29,839 nt of DNA, from assembly GCA_050117725.1 (NCBI GenBank), contig JASFME010000002.1:1-29839 (forward strand). The letters are read 5' to 3'. This DNA comes from JASFJH01 sp050117725. Its GTDB lineage: Bacteria; Pseudomonadota; Gammaproteobacteria; AKS1. Of the stretch, positions 1 through 8,126 are shown one piece after another. The position numbers were made by a program, and so were the translations under genes. Under the pieces are notes generated by a model that worked only from the letters and a program-made list of their open reading frames with translations, was not told the DNA's origin and did not search any database. Each line of letters starts with the position of its first letter. Position 1 is the stretch's first letter.

Positions 1-357
1 CGCAAGCTCGACTATACGAACATACCGACGGTCGTGTTCAGTCACCCACCGATCGGCACGGTCGGCCTGTCCGAAGACGAGGCACGCGAGATTCACGGTG
101 ATGCGGTCAAGGTCTATACGTCGCGTTTTACGCCGATGTACTACGCCTTCACCGAACACAGCATGAAGACCGCGATGAAACTCGTGTGTGTCGGCGCCCG
201 GGAAAAGGTGGTCGGGGTACACATAATCGGCCTCGGTGCGGACGAGATGCTGCAGGGCTTCGCCGTCGCGGTGCGCATGGGTGCGACGAAGAAAGACTTT
301 GATGACACGGTCGCGATCCACCCGAGCAGCGCCGAAGAACTTGTGACGCTGCGCTAG
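1..357 (+). CDS. gor: Glutathione-disulfide reductase, C-terminal part (5' truncated by window edge)
   Basis: The reading frame is open from base 1 and ends at TAG, giving the last 118 residues. Glutathione reductase is a cytoplasmic FAD enzyme that reduces GSSG with NADPH. The fragment is the dimerisation domain of the pyridine nucleotide-disulfide oxidoreductase fold. It starts with the typical VVFSHPPIGTVGLSE segment and ends with AIHPSSAEELVTLR, which carries the catalytic His and Glu (family form HPTSSEE). The FAD and NADPH domains lie outside the window. The HPSSAEELVTLR ending favours glutathione reductase over trypanothione or mercuric reductase, but the redox-active Cys pair cannot be checked. 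The next gene starts 8 bases after the stop, so the two are probably co-transcribed. Confidence 0.85.
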   Translation, partial: RKLDYTNIPTVVFSHPPIGTVGLSEDEAREIHGDAVKVYTSRFTPMYYAFTEHSMKTAMKLVCVGAREKVVGVHIIGLGADEMLQGFAVAVRMGATKKDFDDTVAIHPSSAEELVTLR

Positions 358-365
358 GTGACGCT

Positions 366-893
366 ATGGCAATCCGATCTTTTGCACAGCACACGCCGCA
401 GGTTGACCCGACGGCGTGGGTCGATGACTCCGCGGTCGTGATCGGACAGGTCCGCGTCGGTGCGGACAGTTCGGTCTGGCCACTGACCGTGGTGCGCGGC
501 GATATCAATGCGATCACGATCGGCATGCGCAGCAACATCCAGGATGGCTCGGTGCTGCACGTCACGCATGACAGCGAGTATGCGCCGGGCGGCTACGCGC
601 TGAGTATCGGCGATGATGTCACGATCGGGCACAAGGTGATTCTGCATGCCTGTACGATCGGCAACCGTTGCCTGGTCGGTATGGGCTCGACCGTGCTTGA
701 TGGCGTCGTGTTCGAAGACGAGGTCATGCTCGGTGCGCACAGCCTCGTGTCACCGGGCAAGGTGCTCGAGAGCGGTTACCTGTATCTCGGTGCACCGGCG
801 CGCAAGGCCCGCGCCCTGACCGACAGGGAGCGCGCATTTTTGCGCTATTCCGCCACGCATTATGTGGAATTGAAAAACAGGTATTGCGCGTAA
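366..893 (+). CDS. yrdA: Gamma-carbonic anhydrase family protein, YrdA-like
   Basis: The 175-residue protein is a left-handed beta-helix (hexapeptide repeat) protein of the gamma-carbonic anhydrase/YrdA family, close to full family length. Likely metal ligands are H65 or H68 in VLHVTH, then H89 and H94 in IGHKVILH, contributed across a trimer interface. Hexapeptide turns run through residues 20-130, and the C-terminal helix carries LRYSATHYVELK, typical of YrdA. The family binds zinc or another metal. Carbonic anhydrase activity is established for some members only, so the reaction here is inferred. The gene starts 8 bases after gor. In E. coli yrdA sits next to the aroE cluster, and here aroE is about 0.6 kb downstream on the other strand. 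Confidence 0.88.
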   Translation: MAIRSFAQHTPQVDPTAWVDDSAVVIGQVRVGADSSVWPLTVVRGDINAITIGMRSNIQDGSVLHVTHDSEYAPGGYALSIGDDVTIGHKVILHACTIGNRCLVGMGSTVLDGVVFEDEVMLGAHSLVSPGKVLESGYLYLGAPARKARALTDRERAFLRYSATHYVELKNRYCA

Positions 894-1001
894 TATGTTG
901 TATTTAATGGGCGTGCAACGAGGTAGCGCGAACCGTGCAGGAAAATGCCGCAGCCATCTGTGCGCTTTGTCTGAAAATCTCTTCCACTGGTCGTAAAAGA
1001 C

Positions 1002-1038
1002 TTGTCACGGAACTGATCTGTGGCATGATGCGTATAAT
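1002..1038 (+). promoter_or_regulatory. Possible promoter of the RRM protein gene
   Basis: A perfect TATAAT lies at 1033-1038, 26 bases before the chosen start codon at 1065. A TTGTCA lies at 1002-1007, but the 25-base spacing is too long for a standard sigma-70 pair, so only the -10 element is convincing. Confidence 0.35.
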
Positions 1039-1064
1039 CAGGCCAGAGGATGGAGGTGCGTAGT

Positions 1065-1451
1065 ATGGAAATCTACATCGGCAACATTCCCGAGGGCGTA
1101 GACGATTACGACTTGCGCAAGTTCATCGGTGTCAGCGGTGGTGAAACACGTTTCCGCATCATCGACAAGAGCGGCAAGAATGGCCGCCGCATCCGTTACG
1201 GCTATGCCGATATCGAACCGGCCAGGCTCGCCATCAAGGCCATGAGCAGAAATCATGGTCGTGAATGGCTCGGTCACAAGATCACCGTCCGCGAATTCAG
1301 ACACCGTTCCTACAGTAACGAGCGCCGTACACTAAACTGGCGGGAAATCGATTGGCAAGGTGCTGAACGTCGCCATGTGGATCGTCGTGGCAAGGGCAAA
1401 TTGAACCGTACCAACCATGACGAACCGGTACGGCTGTACGCCGAGCTGTAG
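1065..1451 (+). CDS. Small RNA-binding protein with one RRM domain
   Basis: The protein has 128 residues. Residues 1-78 form a single RNA recognition motif: RNP2-like IYIGNI at 3-8 and RNP1-like RRIRYGYADI at 41-50, followed by the usual helix and last strand (HKITVREF). The C-terminal 50 residues are rich in Arg, Lys and His (ERRTLNW, ERRHVDRRGKGK), a basic tail that could add RNA contact. An in-frame ATG at 1050 exists, but GGAGGT at 1052-1057 lies 7 bases before the ATG at 1065, so I chose 1065. Bacterial single-RRM proteins are known (cyanobacterial Rbp, proteobacterial RRM proteins), but their targets are mostly unknown. The gene stands alone with its own probable promoter and converges on aroE with 12 bases between. 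Confidence 0.8.
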   Translation: MEIYIGNIPEGVDDYDLRKFIGVSGGETRFRIIDKSGKNGRRIRYGYADIEPARLAIKAMSRNHGREWLGHKITVREFRHRSYSNERRTLNWREIDWQGAERRHVDRRGKGKLNRTNHDEPVRLYAEL

Positions 1452-1463
1452 GCGCGCCACTCA

Positions 1464-2300
1464 CTAGCCAGTCGCCTCGAGATCGCGACGTAACAACTCG
1501 ATCACCTCGCTGGTTGAGGGGCGCACCCCGCGCCACAGGGTGAAGGACTCGGCCGCCTGTTCGACCAGCATCCCCAGTCCATCAAGGACTTTATCCGCAC
1601 CGTGGGCATTCGCCCAGGCCATAAACGGCGTCGGTTGCGCACCGTACATCATGTCGTATACCCAGCCACCTTCAGCGAGGACATTATCAGGCAGAGGCGG
1701 TAACTCACCCTGCAGGCTGGCAGCGGTACCGTTGATGATGCCGTCAAACTGCTGCCCGGCCAGCGCGTCAAAGCCACCGCCGCTAATGTCACAGCCAGTG
1801 TCGCTGAATATCTGCGCCAGTTTGACCGCCCTGTCCGCGGTGCGGTTGGCGATATAAATACTCGACGGTAGTTGTTCTATAAGAGGTTGCAGGACACCCT
1901 GCACGGCGCCGCCCGCACCGAGGATCAGCAGGCGTTTGCCCTGCAACTTGATGCCGTGGTTTTGTGTCAGGTCACGTACCAGCCCGACGCCGTCGGTATT
2001 GTCGGCATCAATCGTACCGTCGTCGTTCAATAGCAACGTGTTGACGGCCCCGGCGCGTATGGCGCGCTCACTGTGCCGATCGGCAAGGGCGTAGGCATCG
2101 TTCTTGAACGGCACGGTAATATTCAGGCCCTTGCCGCCCTCCTGCCGGAATTGTGTGACGGCCGCGGCCAGTTCACCCGGCTCGACAAGGATGCGCGTGT
2201 ACTCGATGTCCTGCCCGGTCTGAACAGAAAACGCCGCATGAATCTGCGGCGATTTGCTGTGGGCAATCGGGTTGCCCATGACGGCATAGCGGTCGGTCAT
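1464..2300 (-). CDS. aroE: Shikimate dehydrogenase (NADP+)
   Basis: AroE reduces 3-dehydroshikimate to shikimate with NADPH in the cytoplasm, the fourth step of the chorismate pathway. The 278-residue length is normal. Substrate-binding residues are visible: S15 and S17 in NPIAHSKSP, the catalytic Lys K66 in ITVPFK, and D103 in NTDGVG. The nucleotide-binding glycine loop LILGAGGA lies at 126-133. The start codon overlaps the stop of the phosphate permease gene by 4 bases (ATGA at 2297-2300), so translation is probably coupled. Many gammaproteobacteria keep aroE beside tsaC and hemF. Here it has moved to a phosphate uptake cluster but remains near a yrdA homologue. Confidence 0.95.
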   Translation of the reverse strand: MTDRYAVMGNPIAHSKSPQIHAAFSVQTGQDIEYTRILVEPGELAAAVTQFRQEGGKGLNITVPFKNDAYALADRHSERAIRAGAVNTLLLNDDGTIDADNTDGVGLVRDLTQNHGIKLQGKRLLILGAGGAVQGVLQPLIEQLPSSIYIANRTADRAVKLAQIFSDTGCDISGGGFDALAGQQFDGIINGTAASLQGELPPLPDNVLAEGGWVYDMMYGAQPTPFMAWANAHGADKVLDGLGMLVEQAAESFTLWRGVRPSTSEVIELLRRDLEATG

Positions 2301-3553
2301 CCGCCGAACATACCCTTGAGCGTGAAGAAGAACAATATCGACAGGATGGCGCCGGCCGGCAGGGTAATGATCCAGGACAGGAAGATCGTGCGCACCACGT
2401 TAAGGTTCAGTGCCGCGATGCCGCGCGCCATGCCGACGCCGAGTACCGCACCGACCAGCGTGTGCGTGGTCGAGATTGGCAGGCCGGTACCGGAGGCGAG
2501 CACGACAGTGGTGGCCGCTGACAGTTCGCAGGCAAAACCCCGGCTCGGGGTCAGTTCGGTAATGTGTTTGCCCACGGTCGCGATCACGCGCCGGCCGTAC
2601 ATGAGCAGGCCAATCACAATGCCACCGCCGCCGAGTAATAATACCCAGGCGGGCAGGGCCGTTTTTTGTGCGACTTCACCGCCGGACTGCACGACACCGA
2701 CGATAGCGGCCACCGGGCCGATGGCATTGGCGACGTCATTTGAACCATGGGCGAAGGCCATGCCGCAGGCGGTTACGACCATGAGTACGGCGAACACCTT
2801 TTCAACATTGGCGAAATGAAAATCCCGATCCGCGTTCGGGTCGAGTTTGATCTTGCTGATGAAATAGATGCCGATGCCCATGACGACGAGGCCGACCAGC
2901 ACGGCGATGGCATAGCTTTCGACACGGCTTAGCTCGAGCCCGACATGTTTGAGTCCCTTGAACAGTGTGACCAGTGCCAGGACAAAGCCGGTCAAAAAGA
3001 TATACACGGGAACATAGCGTTTCGCGTATTTGAACGGGTCACGTTTATTCAGAATGAATTTCTGCACACTGCGGAACAGCCAGTAGGAAATGATACCCGC
3101 AATCGCCGGCGATACGACCCAGCTCATGACAATCGAACCGACCTTGCCCCATTTTACTGCATCCATACCGATACCGATCGCGGCAAAACCGACGATGGCG
3201 CCGACAATGGTATGCGTGGTCGAAACCGGCCAGCCGGCACGCGAGGCGATCAACAACCAGATGCCGGCAGCGAGCAGCGCGGCGAGCATGCCGAAAATCA
3301 GTATGTCCGGGTTGCCAGTCAGCAGGTTGGCATCGACGATACCCTTGCGGATGGTTTTCGTGACCTCACCACCGGCAAGAAAGGCGCCCGTGAATTCAAA
3401 GATGGCGGCGATGATAACGGCCTGCTTGATAGTGATCGCACCTGAGCCTACCGAGGTGCCCATCGCATTGGCCACGTCGTTGGCGCCGATACCCCAGGCC
3501 ATGAACAGGCCGAATACGCAGGCAAGCACAAGATAATAAATTTCGAATTCCAT
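2297..3553 (-). CDS. pit: PiT-family inorganic phosphate transporter
   Basis: The 418-residue integral membrane protein belongs to the PiT (PF01384) family of low-affinity cation-coupled phosphate symporters. The inverted duplication typical of the family is clear: GANDVANA at 23-30 matches GSNDVANA at 270-277, and PVSTTHT near 109-115 matches PISTTHT near 359-365. About ten hydrophobic segments flank a hydrophilic centre around residues 163-182 and 233-252. The upstream DUF47 gene ends 16 bases before this start, and the aroE start overlaps its stop, suggesting a DUF47-pit-aroE operon. Substrate is assigned by family. PiT proteins may carry metal-phosphate complexes, and sulfate permeases of related fold exist, but the DUF47 partner favours phosphate. 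Confidence 0.92.
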   Translation of the reverse strand: MEFEIYYLVLACVFGLFMAWGIGANDVANAMGTSVGSGAITIKQAVIIAAIFEFTGAFLAGGEVTKTIRKGIVDANLLTGNPDILIFGMLAALLAAGIWLLIASRAGWPVSTTHTIVGAIVGFAAIGIGMDAVKWGKVGSIVMSWVVSPAIAGIISYWLFRSVQKFILNKRDPFKYAKRYVPVYIFLTGFVLALVTLFKGLKHVGLELSRVESYAIAVLVGLVVMGIGIYFISKIKLDPNADRDFHFANVEKVFAVLMVVTACGMAFAHGSNDVANAIGPVAAIVGVVQSGGEVAQKTALPAWVLLLGGGGIVIGLLMYGRRVIATVGKHITELTPSRGFACELSAATTVVLASGTGLPISTTHTLVGAVLGVGMARGIAALNLNVVRTIFLSWIITLPAGAILSILFFFTLKGMFGG

Positions 3554-3569
3554 GTGTGAGCCCCTTGCT

Positions 3570-4247
3570 TCAGCGTGCCAGCATCAATTCGAGACGGCTG
3601 CCAACGCGCTGCGATAAATCAGCGAGGTCACCAATCCAGTCAATCACGCGGTACAGGAACATGACCTGTACAGGCGGCAAATCCTTTTCCAGTTTGAACA
3701 GGGCGGCGCGCACCTTGACCTCGATCTTGTCGGTGTCACTTTCAATCGCGTCGAGTTCCTTGATCATGGATTCAACCAGTTTCACTTCGCGTCCGCCAAA
3801 GCCGGTTTCGACGAGTTCATCGAGTTCATTAATCGCGGTTTGTGCCTGCTTCGCGGCATCAATGGCACGCCTGACGAAATCGATAAGTTGTTCCTTGACG
3901 GTTTCGGGGAATTTTATCTTGCGGCCGGTGATCAGCCCGGCGATATCCTTGGCGCGGTTGGCGACATTGTCCTGCATGGTCAGCACTTCGAGCAGGTCGC
4001 GGCGTGAGACCGGCATGAACAGGCTTTTTGGCAAGTGCATGCGAAGCTCGCGTTTCAGCTTGTCAGCCTCACCTTCGAGTTTGGCAATCTTTTTCTGTTC
4101 ACTGCGCGCAAGTTTCCAGTCTTCCTGCAGCACGGCCTCGAAAAAAGGGATCAGCTGTTCGGTACAGGTGATCACACTTGCCATGTGGGTCTGGAGTGGT
4201 TTTACGGGTGAAGTGCCGAACAGACTGGAGATAGTGGTTCTGGCCAT
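3570..4247 (-). CDS. PhoU-like DUF47 family protein, PiT accessory
   Basis: The 225-residue, all-helical, charged protein has no membrane segment. It matches the DUF47/PhoU_div family (TIGR00153 type): starts with a SLFGTSPVKPL segment, then long helices with acidic and basic heptads, including EGEADKLKRELRMHL and LTMQDNVANRAKDIAG. DUF47 genes are habitually placed directly before pit genes and are thought to modulate phosphate uptake, as PhoU does for Pst transport. The exact mechanism is unsettled. The ATG at 4247 gives the family N-terminus. A pair of 7-base repeats with Pho-box spacing lies 43-62 bases upstream. Confidence 0.88.
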   Translation of the reverse strand: MARTTISSLFGTSPVKPLQTHMASVITCTEQLIPFFEAVLQEDWKLARSEQKKIAKLEGEADKLKRELRMHLPKSLFMPVSRRDLLEVLTMQDNVANRAKDIAGLITGRKIKFPETVKEQLIDFVRRAIDAAKQAQTAINELDELVETGFGGREVKLVESMIKELDAIESDTDKIEVKVRAALFKLEKDLPPVQVMFLYRVIDWIGDLADLSQRVGSRLELMLAR

Positions 4248-4290
4248 ATCTGGAATCCTCGGTTATGCCGCCCCTGCGGGCATATCATTG

Positions 4291-4308
4291 TTGTCATGTT
4301 TTTGTAAT
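4291..4308. promoter_or_regulatory. Pho-box-like direct repeat upstream of DUF47-pit
   Basis: TTGTCAT at 4291-4297 and TTGTAAT at 4302-4308 are separated by 4 bases, the spacing of the E. coli Pho box (two CTGTCAT units, 4 bases apart). They match 6/7 and 5/7. The orientation faces away from the DUF47 gene, which is unusual, so this is only a candidate PhoB site. Confidence 0.35.
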
Positions 4309-4351
4309 GTGCGCGCAGTATATCCGCTCACCCCGGGCGTGCAACCCTGTT

Positions 4352-4374
4352 AGCCCGAGTGAAAGACTCGGGCT
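4352..4374 (-). terminator. Hairpin after hemB, possible terminator
   Basis: AGCCCGAGT (4352-4360) and ACTCGGGCT (4366-4374) form a perfect 9-bp stem with a 5-base loop, 8 bases beyond the hemB stop. No T tract follows on either strand, so it may be a weak or factor-assisted terminator. Confidence 0.45.
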
Positions 4375-4382
4375 TGAAGGCA

Positions 4383-5390
4383 CTACAACCAGCCGGCGAC
4401 GCGCTTCGCGAAATAGGTCAGGATGCCATCGGCACCGGCGCGCTTGAACGACAGCAGGGATTCCATGACCACGGCCTTCTCATCGAGCCAGCCGTTTTGT
4501 GCCGCCGCCATGTGCATGGCGTACTCGCCGCTGACCTGGTAGACAAAGGTCGGCGCGCCGAACTGGTCCTTGACCCGGCGCACGATGTCGAGATACGGCA
4601 TGCCCGGCTTGATCATGATCATGTCGGCACCCTCGTCGAGGTCGAGTGCGACTTCCCACAGTGACTCGTCGCTGTTGGCCGGGTCCATCTGGTAGCTGGA
4701 CTTGTTGCCGGCGCCGAGACTGGCCGCCGAGCCGACCGCGTCGCGGAACGGCCCGTAGTAGCTCGAGGCGTACTTGGCCGAATAGGCGAGGATGCGGGTA
4801 TGGATATGACCGGCCTGTTCGAGGGCCTCGCGGATGCGGCCGATGCGGCCGTCCATCATGTCCGACGGGGCGACGACGTCGGCGCCGGCCTGCGCGTGCG
4901 AGACGGCCTGTTGCACCAGTACATCGACGGTTTCGTCGTTGAGCACGTAGCCGCTTGCATCGATCAGACCGTCCTGGCCATGAGTGGTGAACGGGTCGAG
5001 TGCGACGTCGGTGATCACGCCGAGCTGCGGGTACTTGTCTTTCAGGGCACGCACGGCGCGTTGCGCCAGGCCGTCCGCGTTCCAGGCCTCGCGCGCGTCC
5101 TCGGTCTTTTTTTCCGCGGGCGTGACGGGGAACAGCGCCACCGCCGGGATGCCGAGCCCGACCAGTTCGCCGGCCTCCTTGAGCAGCTCGTCGATGCTGA
5201 GCCGCTCGATGCCAGGCATGCTCGCCACCGCCTCGCGTTGGCCCCTGCCCTCGAGCACGAACATCGGGTAGATGAGGTCATCCACGCTCAGTGTGGTTTC
5301 ACGCATGAGACGGCGCGAGAAATCATCGCGGCGCATGCGGCGCATACGCATATGGGGGAAGCGGCCATGGCCGACATCGGTTTTGCTCAC
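4383..5390 (-). CDS. hemB: Delta-aminolevulinic acid dehydratase (porphobilinogen synthase)
   Basis: HemB condenses two 5-aminolevulinate molecules into porphobilinogen for haem, sirohaem and cobalamin synthesis. The 335-residue length is normal. Schiff-base lysines are K206 (YSAKYASSYYGPFRDA) and K261 (IMIKPGMPYLD). The metal segment at 128-141 reads DVALDPFTTHGQDG: the three Cys of zinc-type enzymes are absent, as in the Mg-dependent P. aeruginosa type. Start is GTG at 5390, with GGAG 6 bases upstream (CTCC at 5397-5400 on the plus strand) and an Arg-rich N-terminus typical of this group. hemF is also in the window at about 11 kb, but not in the same operon. Confidence 0.96.
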   Translation of the reverse strand: MSKTDVGHGRFPHMRMRRMRRDDFSRRLMRETTLSVDDLIYPMFVLEGRGQREAVASMPGIERLSIDELLKEAGELVGLGIPAVALFPVTPAEKKTEDAREAWNADGLAQRAVRALKDKYPQLGVITDVALDPFTTHGQDGLIDASGYVLNDETVDVLVQQAVSHAQAGADVVAPSDMMDGRIGRIREALEQAGHIHTRILAYSAKYASSYYGPFRDAVGSAASLGAGNKSSYQMDPANSDESLWEVALDLDEGADMIMIKPGMPYLDIVRRVKDQFGAPTFVYQVSGEYAMHMAAAQNGWLDEKAVVMESLLSFKRAGADGILTYFAKRVAGWL

Positions 5391-5486
5391 GACAAACTCC
5401 GGCTTGAATACGGGTAAGTGGGAGCTATCCTACCCGAGCCGGGCGGGCAAGAGAACCTTGTGGCTATGCCAGGCCTGGAATTGTGT

Positions 5487-5648
5487 TCAGTTTTCCAGCT
5501 GGGAAATAATCCACGGCTGCAGGATCAGGGCGATCAAGAGCGCGGTCAGGGTATCCCGGTACCGGTTTAACTCAAACAGGTTGATCAAATCCGGCCCAAA
5601 TACGACCAGCACACTGATGGCAGCAGCAAATGCGAATAAACGTTTCAT
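5487..5648 (-). CDS. Very small predicted membrane protein, unknown function
   Basis: An ATG at 5648 follows GGAG by 5 bases (TTTTGGAGTCGTC then ATG on the minus strand) and opens a 53-residue frame. The peptide starts MKRLFAF and contains two hydrophobic stretches, about residues 3-17 and 32-47, separated by a polar turn (ELNRYRDT). A longer in-frame reading from 5744 exists, but its extra residues are Arg/Cys-rich and unlike a membrane protein N-terminus. I do not recognise the family. The gene is divergent from the BASS transporter and follows no other gene closely. The good ribosome site and membrane-like composition support it; the short length leaves real doubt. Confidence 0.45.
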   Translation of the reverse strand: MKRLFAFAAAISVLVVFGPDLINLFELNRYRDTLTALLIALILQPWIISQLEN

Positions 5649-5796
5649 GACGACTCCAAAATATGACCAGGTGCATTCACGCCTTGTGCGTTGCAGGGTA
5701 TTATCGCTGATACGCAGCCGGTCTTCGCGTCCTGGCGCACACAACCAGTGAGAGCCTGGTCACAAAAACAACAATTGCTGCCGGGTGGAGAGCCGA

Positions 5797-6732
5797 ATGC
5801 CTGTATTTCGTTTTATCGCCAACCAGATGGCGCCCCTGACCCTGATTGGTGCCGTGCTCGCCTTTGTCTGGCCACCGCTGTTCCTGATCTTCAAGGATGT
5901 GTTCCTGTGGTTGTTCGCCGCCACCATGTTTGCGCTCGGTATCGTGCTGCGCCAGCAGGAACTGCGCGCGACGGTCAGCGAGCCGGGCAAGATTGCTGCG
6001 GGCGTACTGACCCAGTACTCGGTCATGCCCGTGCTCGGTTTCGCCGCGGCCAGCAGCGGGCTGGTGGCGCCGGAAATCGCGCTCGGTTTTGTCATCGTCG
6101 CCTGCGCGCCCGGCGCGATGGCGAGCAATGTCATTGTCTACCTGGCCGGCGGAGCGGTCGCCTACTCGATTGCCCTGACCACGGTCGCCACCCTCCTGTC
6201 ACCGCTGCTCACGCCGGCGCTCGTGAAGTGGCTGGGCGGGGCCTTCATGCCCGTGCAGTTCTGGCCGCTTATGCTGACCATCATCAAGACCGTGCTCGTG
6301 CCGCTGCTGCTCGGCATGCTGGTGCGGCGCTGGCTCGAGGCCCGGCATGGCCGGCAACTGGTGCTGGCCAGTGAGATTGCGCCGGCGGTGGCGGCCCTCG
6401 CGATTATTATCATTTGCAGCTATGCCGTGGCGGCGAACGTGGAACGCATCAGGGAGGTCGGCGGTATGGTGATCATGCTGGTCGTAGTGGTCAACGCGCT
6501 CGGCTACCTGCTCGGCTACGGCCTGGCCCGGGTGTATGGTTTTGATGCCCGCCACCGCCTGACCCTGGCCATTGAAATCGGCATGCAGAATGCCGGACTG
6601 GGGGTGGCGCTGGCGCTCGCGCATTTCCCGCCGCAAACGGCCCTGCCCGGTGCGCTGTTCGCGTTCTGGTGCGTGCTGACGGCAGCCGGGGCCTCGGCCT
6701 GGCTCAAGCGCCGGCATGGCCATGCGGCATAG
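5797..6732 (+). CDS. BASS-family (bile acid:sodium symporter-like) transporter
   Basis: The 311-residue protein has nine to ten hydrophobic segments and lacks a soluble domain. Family hallmarks are ACAPGAMASNVIVYLAGG near residues 108-125 and the matching EIGMQNAGLGVALALA near 268-283, the two crossed-helix motifs that bind sodium in ASBT-like proteins. Bacterial members carry bile acids, pantoate or other organic anions, and some relatives carry arsenite (Acr3), but the sequence does not fix the substrate. I chose ATG 5797 because GGAG at 5787-5790 is 6 bases upstream. An in-frame GTG at 5785 would add four residues. The gene appears to be single, with a 107-base gap to the next gene. Confidence 0.88.
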   Translation: MPVFRFIANQMAPLTLIGAVLAFVWPPLFLIFKDVFLWLFAATMFALGIVLRQQELRATVSEPGKIAAGVLTQYSVMPVLGFAAASSGLVAPEIALGFVIVACAPGAMASNVIVYLAGGAVAYSIALTTVATLLSPLLTPALVKWLGGAFMPVQFWPLMLTIIKTVLVPLLLGMLVRRWLEARHGRQLVLASEIAPAVAALAIIIICSYAVAANVERIREVGGMVIMLVVVVNALGYLLGYGLARVYGFDARHRLTLAIEIGMQNAGLGVALALAHFPPQTALPGALFAFWCVLTAAGASAWLKRRHGHAA

Positions 6733-6839
6733 TCATACATTTAGGCTATAAACGCGGGCGAGAATCCCTGTTAGTATTGAGGTTAGGGAATCGTTGTGTC
6801 CCCAGTAATCGATCAAGAATAATTGAATAACGGGTGGTC

Positions 6840-8081
6840 ATGGCAACAATCAAGGTTGATGTAGGTGATTTGCGCACGGGCATGTACGTGGCCGAGCTGG
6901 ATCGTCCGTGGCTGGAGTCACCGTTTCTGTTCCAGGGTTTTCTGCTCGACAACGACGAGGATCTTGAGCGGGTCCGCGAGGTGTGCGAGTACGTCTACGT
7001 TGATCCGGAAAAAGGCGATGTCCCTGAAGAGAAGTCGCACGAATTTGTCCCGCCACCGCGCCGCAGCACGACGATAATCGACTGGAAGACCCGCGAGCGC
7101 CGCGAAGTCGCGGTGCCCTTCCAGAAGGAAATCGAGAATGCCCGCCATGTACACCACCGTACCCGCCAGCAGATTGATGTCATGTTCAGCGATGTGCGCA
7201 TGGGGCGGAATCTGAACCTGAATAATGCGAAGGCGGTGGTCGGCGAGATGGTCGACAGTATCGTGCGCAATCCGGATGCGATGCAGTGGCTGACCAACCT
7301 GCGCAATCGTGATGAATACACGGCGATTCACAGTCTGAATGTCTGTATCTTTGCCCTGACCTTTGGTCGTTTTCTGGGTCTGAATGACAAGGAACTCAAT
7401 GAGCTGGGCATTGGCGCGCTCATGCATGACATCGGCAAGATGCGGGTGCCGCTCGAGATCCTCAACAAGGAAGGCAAGCTGAGCCGCGATGAACTTGCGC
7501 TCGTGCGTGAACATGCCATACATGGTTACGAAATCCTGCTCGAACATGCTGACAGTCTGCCGGAAAGTGCACTGGAGGTGACCTTGTCGCACCATGAGCG
7601 CAAGAACGGTAACGGTTACCCGCGCAAACTCAGCGGTGATTTTATACACCTGTTCGCACGTATTGTCGCGATCGTCGATGTCTATGATGCGATCACCTCG
7701 GATCGGGTTTACCACCATGGCATGAATAGTCTGGATGCCCTCAAGCACATGTTCGAGTCACGTATGGAGCAGTTCGACGAGGAACTGATTGAACAATTTA
7801 TCAAGTGTATTGGTGTCTACCCGATTGGCAGTATCGTCGAACTGAACACGGGTGAGATTGGTATTGTCATATCAGTTGCGCAACGACAACGGCTTACACC
7901 GATCATCATGATCGTGCGTAATGAAGAAGGCAAATCCGTATTGCCGCCGCGTATGCTGGATCTGCAGCACTTTTCGCAATCCAGTGAGGACGCACGAGGA
8001 CTGGAAATCCGGCGTGTGCTCGAACCCAGCAAGTGCAATATCGATTTGCGCCAGTACGTGCGCAGCGAAATCCCGCTCTAG
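6840..8081 (+). CDS. HD-GYP domain c-di-GMP phosphodiesterase with N-terminal DUF3391
   Basis: The 413-residue cytoplasmic protein starts with a DUF3391 region (residues 1-130; IKVDVGDLRTGMYVAELD is typical) and continues with an HD-GYP domain (about 140-345). Metal and catalytic motifs are intact: H164 (YTAIHSLNV), H196-D197 (LMHDIGKMRVP), H225, H251-H252-E253 with GNGYP at 257-261, and D280 (VDVYDAITSDR). The family hydrolyses the second messenger c-di-GMP to pGpG or GMP and so favours motility over biofilm. A C-terminal 65-residue extension (GEIGIVISVAQRQR) is usual in this DUF3391 group. ATG 6840 is preferred to GTG 6834, although neither has a strong ribosome site. Confidence 0.93.
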   Translation: MATIKVDVGDLRTGMYVAELDRPWLESPFLFQGFLLDNDEDLERVREVCEYVYVDPEKGDVPEEKSHEFVPPPRRSTTIIDWKTRERREVAVPFQKEIENARHVHHRTRQQIDVMFSDVRMGRNLNLNNAKAVVGEMVDSIVRNPDAMQWLTNLRNRDEYTAIHSLNVCIFALTFGRFLGLNDKELNELGIGALMHDIGKMRVPLEILNKEGKLSRDELALVREHAIHGYEILLEHADSLPESALEVTLSHHERKNGNGYPRKLSGDFIHLFARIVAIVDVYDAITSDRVYHHGMNSLDALKHMFESRMEQFDEELIEQFIKCIGVYPIGSIVELNTGEIGIVISVAQRQRLTPIIMIVRNEEGKSVLPPRMLDLQHFSQSSEDARGLEIRRVLEPSKCNIDLRQYVRSEIPL

Positions 8082-8126
8082 ACCACACCATTCGTCTGCA
8101 CAGCGAGCGGCTGCTATGCTAGCGCT

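Noticed and set aside
2073..2819. Plus-strand open frame of 248 codons over aroE and pit
   Set aside because: Crosses the aroE-pit junction on the opposite strand; not protein-like.
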